From: JBFLYC01 sp040756735 | GTDB taxonomy: Bacteria > Bacillota > DSM-16504 > Desulfitibacterales > Desulfitibacteraceae | NCBI GenBank assembly: GCA_040756735.1 | Contig: JBFLYC010000030.1 | Coordinates: 1-49,342 of the forward strand | Direction of reading: 5' to 3' | Length of the DNA stretch: 49,342 nucleotides | Shown: positions 43,290 to 49,342 of the stretch, piece by piece | Numbering within the stretch: position 1 is the stretch's first letter | Layout: each line of letters begins with the position of its first letter | The notes under the pieces: generated by a model | The model's database searches: none | Told to the model about the DNA's origin: nothing | The model's input: the letters and a program-made list of their open reading frames with translations, nothing else | Translations under genes and position numbers: made by a program

Positions 43290-44182
43290 TATTTGGTAAG
43301 GAAGGTGGGGTAGATATCACCGATTTCTTCCGCAGATAGGGCAAAGTTATTGGTAATGATGGTCACCGGTTTTCCTTCAGTGTCTTCGGTTTCAATCATG
43401 CGCAGGAGGTGGTGCATCTGGTTTAAGCCACTTTTGCCTAATCTGACGATACAGTCCCTTTTGATCGGGCTTTTCGCTTTTACAGGACGTTCTTTGATTA
43501 CCTCCACCAGGGCATTTACTTTCAGGCGGCTGGCGAAGAAGATGCCTTTTGCACAGTATTCATCGAACTTCTTGTAATCCACGTAGGCCCGGTCAAAGAC
43601 ATTGAAGGCGCCTTTTTCTTCAATAACGAGCTTATCCATCTGTGTTTTGTCCGCTTTTTTAGCGTTGGTCAAAACAGCAGCGTCGGGCAGAGCCCCGCCA
43701 TCAAAGAATCTTAGCCTTAGGTGTAGCTTGACACCGCCTTTGGTCTTACGAAAGGTGGCCCAGCGGTAGCGAGTTATACTGAGACTGACTATTGAAGAGT
43801 CGCTCAGGTACATTCGCCCCAGTTCTTGCCGGATAGGCTTGAAGCCTGTGTTAATCCCCACCTGGTTGACCATGTCCTTAAACAGGGATTGTACCGTTTG
43901 AAGCGCCATGGTTTGCAGCTTCCTGGAAAGCTGAGAGAAGCTGATGGAATCCAGTTTAATGGCCCGGCTTAAGTTTTTGTTATGAAGGCTTAAGCTGATT
44001 TCCTGCAAACTTTTCAGCTGATGCTGCTGCGCAAAAACCATCAGGACAATGAATTTAACGGCTGTTAGTTTTTTAACGTACTTATCGACCTCCAGTTGCT
44101 GGAGCAAGCCAGAAAAATGTTTTGAAAAAATCGGTTCAAACAGTTGATCAAAAGTGGTTTTCGTGGTATCCTTGCCTTGCAT
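43289..44182 (-). pseudogene. IS4-family (DUF4372) transposase, C-terminally truncated
   Basis: The ATG at 44182 has GGAGG seven bases upstream. 297 residues: TTFDQLFEPIFSKHFSGLLQ is the DUF4372 N terminus; YLSDSSIVSL has the first catalytic aspartate and FNVFDRAYVDYKKF the second. The frame breaks after NNFALSAEEIGDIY, just where the R-rich segment with the catalytic glutamate should follow, so about 80 residues are missing. The element is dead. I saw no convincing terminal inverted repeats. Confidence 0.85.
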
Positions 44183-44224
44183 TTTAGCCTCCTTTATTTT
44201 AGAGATTGTGGCAAGGACTACCAT

Positions 44225-44530
44225 ATATCTCTATTATAAAGGATTTTATAAAGGATTTTTTTGAAAATACAAGAAATATATCGCTATATTGCGTAATCAC
44301 TAGCCCAATCTTTAAATTACTAGATATATCATTACTTGACAAATTAATTTAAGGTTTATGCAACGCTAGTGATGCAATATAAATATGAAAGGTTGGAATT
44401 AATAGAGTCCTGAGTGACAGAGGATGTTAGACCAGGTAGAAGCTCAGAAAAATGGCTAAATGTTTTAGTCAAAAGACTTTCTTAAGAATAGATATCATAG
44501 GAGCAAATTATAACAAGAAGAGGTGCAGTA
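44225..44530. other. Gap with an inverted repeat and possible promoter
   Basis: No gene seen. ATATTGC-gta-ATCACTAGC (44286-44304) is complementary to GCTAGTGATGCAATAT (44365-44380), apart from the three-base bulge. A TTGACA (44336-44341) lies between the arms, but no good -10 box follows at the right distance. Confidence 0.5.
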
Positions 44531-45301
44531 ATGCTTATAATTAAAAATACGGAAAATCTAGCGGGTGTTAGTATAAGTGGTGATTTCTATGATCTAGATA
44601 AGTTAGTGGACGCATTTCATACTATAACCATTGATGAATTTGCAGAAAAACACACAAAACATATTAGGATTTCAACTCGGGTATTAGGTCTTTGTTATGA
44701 TGTTAGACACGCTTTGCAGGGTGATAGAGAGGTTGAGCTATTAGATAATGGATTGGATGAGGAGAAAATGAAGTTCCATTCAATAATTACCCCTAAGACT
44801 AACGTTTATTATAAGTGTAATTATCTTTACCCTGAGATGTTTTTTGTTATGCTTGCCTTAAATGAGCTTGTTAAAATCAGGTATAAAGAGCTTTCCAAAT
44901 CAAGAAGTTATTTTACTGATGCATTTGATAAGAATGCTATCTGGGACGATACTATAGCAACAATTAGAGCATTTCAAGGAGAATTTATGAAGTGTGTAAA
45001 AGAATTACTTACTGAGAATTCATTTGCAAGATGGTTAAAGCTTATGAATAGTGACTATATTTATATCCAGAATATTGCAGGGCAGTATATTGACTTGTTA
45101 AATATCAAGTATATTGCCATGGATAAGGAAAAGAGACTAAAGAACTTTAATAAAATTGCCAAAAGAATTGTAGATTTTAGTAACGATACTGACCATAATG
45201 AAATAAAGAAAGTTGTGGTAGAGGCAGCAAAAGAATATGGCTGCTGTGAAGGAAATATACGTATACAGGGCATTGAATACCCTGATGATATTACTTGGTA
45301 G
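44531..45301 (+). CDS. Hypothetical protein (DUF6904-like)
   Basis: 256 residues behind AGAGGTG. It opens MLIIKNTENLAGVSISGDFY, then DLDKLVDAFHTI, which I associate loosely with DUF6904. No catalytic motif is visible; the sequence is mixed alpha/beta and the C terminus is helical. It stands alone between the dead transposase and the second nucleotidyltransferase module and may belong to the same accessory set. Confidence 0.7.
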   Translation: MLIIKNTENLAGVSISGDFYDLDKLVDAFHTITIDEFAEKHTKHIRISTRVLGLCYDVRHALQGDREVELLDNGLDEEKMKFHSIITPKTNVYYKCNYLYPEMFFVMLALNELVKIRYKELSKSRSYFTDAFDKNAIWDDTIATIRAFQGEFMKCVKELLTENSFARWLKLMNSDYIYIQNIAGQYIDLLNIKYIAMDKEKRLKNFNKIAKRIVDFSNDTDHNEIKKVVVEAAKEYGCCEGNIRIQGIEYPDDITW

Positions 45302-45428
45302 CATAGTGATTTCAAATTCTGAATCATAGGGAATTTGGGTGAGTAAAGTCATAGCGCCCGTATTGACTTGTTACTGATGAAAAATGCAGCTATTATATAA
45401 ATGTCTTAACCAGTATAAATCCAATTAA

Positions 45429-45437
45429 TGGTATAAT
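45429..45437 (+). promoter_or_regulatory. Extended -10 promoter of module 2
   Basis: TGGTATAAT is a perfect extended -10 element, 33 bases before the start of the nucleotidyltransferase gene; no clear -35 box. Confidence 0.6.
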
Positions 45438-45470
45438 ATAGTTATATGAGTCTTTAAATGGAGGTCTAAT

Positions 45471-46037
45471 ATGGATATACATAATAGTATTAACCTATTG
45501 GATAAAGATAAACTTTTAGTAATATTTGATTACCTTAATGAGCGGTTAAAAGAGAATCAATTACAGCTTGAGATAACAATTTATGGAGGCTCTATAATGA
45601 CTATTGTTTATGACAATAGGCCTGCTACAAGGGATATAGACTGTGTATTTAGTACAAGCAATCTTAAACTATTAGAAAACATATTAGACATAACTAAATA
45701 TGCCTTTAACCTTTCTGATGGATGGATAAACGAAGACATCAAGGAGCCGCTGAAATCTATTTTAAAAGAAGATAAGGAAACCTACAAAGTTTATTCGAAC
45801 CTAAAAATATTGAAACCCAAGGCTGAGCAATTATTAGCCATGAAAATACTAGCTGCAAGACCAGAACCAGCAAAAGACTTTGTTGATGCCTATTTATTGT
45901 GTAAAGATTTAAAAGTAACCACTAAAGATAGGTTGATGGAAATAATTTCTGCGTATATACCTTTGACTATCCTGGGAGAGAGACAGATAAATTTTATTAA
46001 ATATTTAGGAGAGGACTTAGGTTATGATTGGAAATAA
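45471..46037 (+). CDS. Nucleotidyltransferase-like protein (DUF6036 type), copy 2
   Basis: 188 residues behind TGGAGGTC. GG at 39-40 (TIYGGSIMT) and D55/D57 (ATRDIDCVF) form the nucleotidyltransferase core; LKILKPKAEQLLAMKILAAR, then KDFVDAYLLCKDL, matches copy 1 in order and spacing. It overlaps its partner gene by 14 bases, as copy 1 does by 17. The two copies are clearly related but diverged, so they were probably gained separately or duplicated long ago. Confidence 0.8.
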   Translation: MDIHNSINLLDKDKLLVIFDYLNERLKENQLQLEITIYGGSIMTIVYDNRPATRDIDCVFSTSNLKLLENILDITKYAFNLSDGWINEDIKEPLKSILKEDKETYKVYSNLKILKPKAEQLLAMKILAARPEPAKDFVDAYLLCKDLKVTTKDRLMEIISAYIPLTILGERQINFIKYLGEDLGYDWK

Positions 46038-46401
46038 GTACCTGGAAATATTATTTGAATATCCAGATGAAGATACAAGCTTAAATCAGTTGTTAGAATT
46101 ATTAAGCTCAAAAGATAAGATTTTTATAGATAGCTTATATAAACCAATAGATCTAGAAGCTTGTAACGATAACGAAATCATATTCTTAACCAAAGTATCA
46201 GCATTGATAGATTATCATTTACAACTTCATGGGTTTGAAGTTCCCAATTGGCTTAGAGATGAAAAATTACAGTTTGAAAAGCCATACTACCATTCTAGAA
46301 GAATAAGTGATTTTGATAAAGTTAAATTACTATACACCAGTCCTGCACCATTTAGGGTAAGAAATGTTTACTTTGAATTAGAAGGAATAAAAAGAGTTTA
46401 A
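46024..46401 (+). CDS. Small partner of the nucleotidyltransferase, copy 2
   Basis: 125 residues behind AGGAGAGGA. It shares with the protein at 41608 an ALID helix, a central W and a C-terminal TSPAPFRVRNVYFELEGIKR-V pattern (DSPVPFKKRNIFVSNDHFIR-V in copy 1). No known domain. The conserved end may be the contact with the nucleotidyltransferase or the active part. Confidence 0.75.
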   Translation: MIGNKYLEILFEYPDEDTSLNQLLELLSSKDKIFIDSLYKPIDLEACNDNEIIFLTKVSALIDYHLQLHGFEVPNWLRDEKLQFEKPYYHSRRISDFDKVKLLYTSPAPFRVRNVYFELEGIKRV

Positions 46402-46419
46402 TAACATTAAATTTCCAAG

Positions 46420-46614
46420 GGTATTAGTCAGTATCTAAAATCAGATGGATTAAAGCAGGCTTTGTTGGAAACTGGTGATTTTCAAGGACTAATAGAAACC
46501 TTCTCTTTTGATGAATTCGGTAATGTCAAGCGGCCTTTTTATATAAGTTCCATTCAGGATGGGAAATTTGTTGTCCTTGAAGAAATCACTTTAACAAAGA
46601 CTGGTGAAGAATAA
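46420..46614 (+). pseudogene. C-terminal fragment of a branched-chain amino acid type substrate-binding protein
   Basis: An open stretch without start encodes GISQYLKSDGLKQALLETGD, FQGLIETFSFDEFGNVKRPF, then YISSIQDGKFVVLEE, the usual end of a LivK-type periplasmic-binding protein. About 300 N-terminal residues are missing. Its TAA overlaps the ATG of the next ORF (TAATG), as in a working operon. Confidence 0.7.
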
Positions 46615-47067
46615 TGGTAAATAATAAAAAATTTCCATCCCTTCGAAAGGTAATACTGCGATTGGTACTTTATCGCTTGTTTGTTCCATTACTGATCTTG
46701 GGATTGGTAGTGATGATTGGGATAAGTTATTTAGGAAAAGAGAATCTCAAAATTCAGCAATACCAGATCACACAATCTGTGGCTCAGATAGTAGATCATC
46801 ATCTGGACCAGGGAGGGCGAATCTTGGATGCAGTAGACAGAGTAGCTGAGAGCTCGGAAACTGAAGATTTACATATCTTCATGAAAAGTGCCAGCAAATC
46901 CTTGTTCAATCACGCCGGGTGCTCATAATAGATGATAACATAGATGTTGCTGAAGTCCTTAATAAATTGCTTAAATCCCTTGGCAGCATGGTAGAAGTCG
47001 CATACAACGGTCCCGATGGGATAGCAAAAGCCCGAGAATTTCAGCCAGATAAAACTTCAGCAGTATA
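46614..47067 (+). pseudogene. Hybrid sensor histidine kinase reduced to its two ends
   Basis: The first ORF (46614-46928) gives the N terminus of a membrane sensor: a basic leader, one membrane helix (LFVPLLILGLVVMIGISYLG) and the start of an extracellular helix. Near 46915 it runs, in another frame, into VLIIDDNIDVAEVLNKLLKS, then GPDGIAKAREFQPD, the first half of a response-regulator receiver. The sensor, kinase and ATPase domains are gone and the receiver ends early. Confidence 0.75.
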
Positions 47068-47192
47068 ATGTGATTTATGTGCCAGGTGGTTTTTATAGGA
47101 AAACAACACGTTGACGTAATTATTGGGACCTTAGTATAATAATACCAATTAATTCTGAAATACATCTATATTAGTGAAGGAGGAAATATGAG

Positions 47193-47786
47193 ATGAGTGA
47201 AACATATTCAGAACAACTATCTTATTTACAGAAGCCAGATCCCATGGAGGTTCCACAGGAGCTTCAGGAGATATTTGATAAACACATGAAATATCAGATG
47301 GAAAACTGGGGATTCATTAACAACCTGTTTAAAGTTCTTCCTCTTAATGCCCATCAATACAAGGGTTTTCTGGACTTTAAGGCTTCGCTTTTTACACCTG
47401 AAACCTGTTATCTTAGTAATGCCGACAAAGAAATGATCGGTATCGTGGTATCCTCAGCAAACAACTGCAGTTACTGCCTGACAACACATACAGATGCCCT
47501 GCGCGGACTTACAGGAGATCCCATCTTTGTTGATAAGCTTTCCTATAACTACCGCAGTGCTAACCTGACAGAGAAACAGCGCGCTCTGTGCGACTATGCA
47601 TTTTTTGTTACTGTATATCCCAGGGAGATCGATACCAAGCAGGTTGATAAACTCCGCGAGGTAGGCTTTAATGATCACGAAATATTGGAAGCTGCATACG
47701 TAGCCGGTTTTTTCAACTACACCAACCGTTGGGTGAGTACAATTGCTCCCATCCCCAATGACGGCCACTTCAGCCATAATAGATAG
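47193..47786 (+). CDS. Peroxidase-related AhpD-like protein
   Basis: 197 residues behind AGGAGG. ADKEMIGIVVSSANNCSYCL, then TTHTDALRGLTGD, is the carboxymuconolactone decarboxylase/AhpD fold with the CxxC redox pair and the following histidine. The family is annotated as uncharacterised peroxidase-related enzyme. The reading frame is intact, unlike its neighbours. It probably removes peroxides with thiols. Confidence 0.88.
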   Translation: MSETYSEQLSYLQKPDPMEVPQELQEIFDKHMKYQMENWGFINNLFKVLPLNAHQYKGFLDFKASLFTPETCYLSNADKEMIGIVVSSANNCSYCLTTHTDALRGLTGDPIFVDKLSYNYRSANLTEKQRALCDYAFFVTVYPREIDTKQVDKLREVGFNDHEILEAAYVAGFFNYTNRWVSTIAPIPNDGHFSHNR

Positions 47787-47921
47787 ACTGTTTACCCCAA
47801 TAGCACTTATTTGACGGTTTGAACATCAATTCGTGGAGGACTCCGTTATGCAGTAGGAAGAGCTTTTTCATTTTGATAGGAGGTTTTTATTTAAAAGAGT
47901 AGTTACAGAGGATGATGGTAC

Positions 47922-48435
47922 ATGTATTTTGAAACAGAGGATAAAGAAAATGGACAAAAAAATAGTGCGGGTATACCTAGTGTTAGTAAAGAAGAAATAC
48001 TGAAAGCACTAGAAGATTTTGACCTAAGTAAAAGAAATACACCAAAGTGGATAGGTTGGGATAAAAAGAAAAGACAGAAATATGCAATTCTTTATGACAA
48101 TAAAATCTATCCACCTAAACATATTGTTGGTATGGCTGCAGGTATTCATAGTAGTCTTTTTAATGGAGGTGAACAAACAAATTCTTATCTGACCAAGAGA
48201 GGATTTGAAATTTAATATGGATGAAACAGCTCATCCATTTAGTCGAAAAGTATTAGATAGAGCTAATACTTTAGAGTTTTCAGAAGTTGACTTAAGTAAT
48301 TTCCCAGAGCAGATAGAAGAAAAACTAGACACTATGTTAATAGAAAATGATGTATTTCGAAGTGACTTCTTGACACTAAAAGAATGCTACGCTGGTTTGC
48401 TCTCTGAAGATGGCTTGACCTCCTTCTGGCTCTAA
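47922..48435 (+). pseudogene. McrB-type restriction ATPase with internal deletion
   Basis: The first part (47922-48215) resembles the N-terminal DNA-binding head of ScoMcrA-type proteins: YAILYDNKIYPPKHIVGMAA, then FNGGEQTNSYLTKRGFE. It is joined near 48205, in a different frame, to NMDETAHPFSRKVLDRANTL, then EFSEVDLSNFP, the late AAA+ part of McrB GTPases. The Walker A and B parts are missing and the C terminus is short. It is a scar of a modification-dependent (type IV) restriction system; no mcrC is in the window. Confidence 0.7.
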
Positions 48436-48553
48436 AGTTCAAGAGACTTAGTAATCACTGTTGAGGATTAGCTTAATTATCCAGGGTACCTAATACTAAA
48501 ACACATAGAAATACATATCCAAAATTGATTCTGTAAAAAGATGAATAAAGCAG

Positions 48554-48625
48554 AAGAGTCTCGCATAAATGGTATACTCCTTTAAAGTAAGTTTAACCAT
48601 TTACACGAGACTCTTTTACGTTTTC
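48554..48625. terminator. Large hairpin ending the minus-strand methyltransferase remnant
   Basis: AAGAGTCTCG (48554-48563) pairs with CGAGACTCTT (48606-48615), with an inner AAATGGT/ACCATTT. Ts follow on both strands. The rest of 48436-48629 holds nothing else that I can see. Confidence 0.7.
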
Positions 48626-48629
48626 CTAC

Positions 48630-49235
48630 TTATATCTTTTGCATAATATAAAACACATACCCATAGCTGCTGGAATATCGGCGGTAAATATCAATTTCTT
48701 TTTCCAAAGAGTCGTATATTTCCTGGGCTACAGTGTTGTCTTTATGCAATTTGCGCAAGAACCCTAAACGTGTGGTAAGGGGTGTATAAAAGTCTCTCCA
48801 CCATGAACTTTCCGGCAAGGTAAAATGACCCATTAGACGGTAACCCATTTTCTTGATGAGAGTTATATTGTCTTCCAGGTGTTGTATGGCAGGGTATTCC
48901 TTCAGCCAATGCTCATATGCCTCTTTTGGAGGGGAATCTTTTAACCAGGTCATTTCCGTCACAGCAAGACACCCATTTGGCCGCAAGAAACGGCGCCATT
49001 CCCGCAATCCCCTTTCAAAACCGATGATGAATATCGCGCCCTCTGACCAGATAATATCAAAGGTGTTTTCACTAAAGGGGATATCAAACATTGAACCCTC
49101 AATAGTTTCGATATTGGCAGATAATCCAAGGCCGGCACTTGCTTCATTAAGCTTATCTAGGAGCGGTAGATAATTATCCAGGGCTATAATCTTGCCCTTA
49201 CTGATTTGTACTAATTCTAGCGTGAGTTTACTACG
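48630..49235 (-). pseudogene. SAM-dependent methyltransferase lacking its N terminus
   Basis: On the minus strand the open frame runs from 49235 without a good start: LTLELVQISKGKIIALDNYL, then PLLDKLNEASAGL, IETIEGSMFDIPF and LREWRRFLRPNGCLAVTEMT. This is a class I methyltransferase from after motif I; the GxGxG loop is missing and a stop precedes. The first in-frame ATG is at 49091, but starting there would also lose motif II. Annotation from 49091 would hide that this is a truncated gene. Confidence 0.7.
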
Positions 49236-49342
49236 CTAATCATATTTTTGCCTGTTTTCCTAATGTTTTCAGGCTTTTTCTGTATAAACTAATCAGCAGT
49301 GGCAATAAAACCAGGTATTGACAATATTCTAAAAATAGTGTA

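Overview
The window looks like chromosome of a low-GC, spore-forming Gram-positive bacterium of the class Clostridia (Peptococcaceae-like, but I cannot name the species). The case rests on a spore photoproduct lyase-family gene, the sporulation membrane protein YtaF, the polA-mutM-ytaF-coaE order shared with Bacillus, an ECF sigma/anti-sigma pair, frequent TTG/GTG starts behind strong Shine-Dalgarno (SD) sequences, and A/T-rich rho-independent terminators.

Left part (1-16.8 kb): an accessory, apparently mobile region. From 0.2 to 12.8 kb it holds second copies or relatives of membrane-biogenesis genes: a TetR regulator with a palindromic operator, a phasin-like coiled coil, a UbiB-family kinase, an HD hydrolase, YidC, a second TetR regulator, Lgt, DegV (a fatty-acid-binding fold), a DUF1113-type membrane protein and PgsA. 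Among them lie a divergent radical SAM gene and its cysteine-less homologue, and decaying genes (an Mbeg1-like hydrolase, an AI-2E-type transporter, a piece of the HD gene). From 13.2 to 16.4 kb there is the regulatory and recombination end of a Tn916-like integrative element: a small sigma factor, an HTH protein, an excisionase and a tyrosine integrase with a duplicated core-binding domain. It ends at an intact tRNA-Leu(CAA), followed by a truncated second tRNA-Leu(CAA). I infer that the membrane-gene set is cargo of this element, whose left end lies outside the window.

Middle part (17-40.3 kb): ordinary, well-kept chromosome. It carries DNA repair and replication (dinB, polA, mutM), an ECF sigma/anti-sigma pair, coaE, a lytic transglycosylase, a nicotinate phosphoribosyltransferase, proline dehydrogenase next to an archaeal-type ornithine cyclodeaminase, splB, a YhaM exonuclease, mobB, a triple-XRE regulator, an FmdB zinc ribbon, a MidA-type methyltransferase and speE-speB. 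Together these suggest that ornithine, proline and agmatine metabolism is grouped here. A tRNA-Leu(GAG) and a five-tRNA cluster (Asp, Phe, Gly, Cys, Leu) punctuate the region.

Right part (40.3-49.3 kb): a genomic scrapyard after the tRNA cluster. It contains two copies of a two-gene module (a nucleotidyltransferase-like protein plus a small partner) that looks like a toxin-antitoxin or defence pair, HTH regulators, a truncated IS4-type transposase with a ParB-like fragment, and remains of a substrate-binding protein, a hybrid histidine kinase, an McrB-type restriction ATPase and a methyltransferase. A compact set of stems at 40.83-40.99 kb may be a mobile structured RNA.
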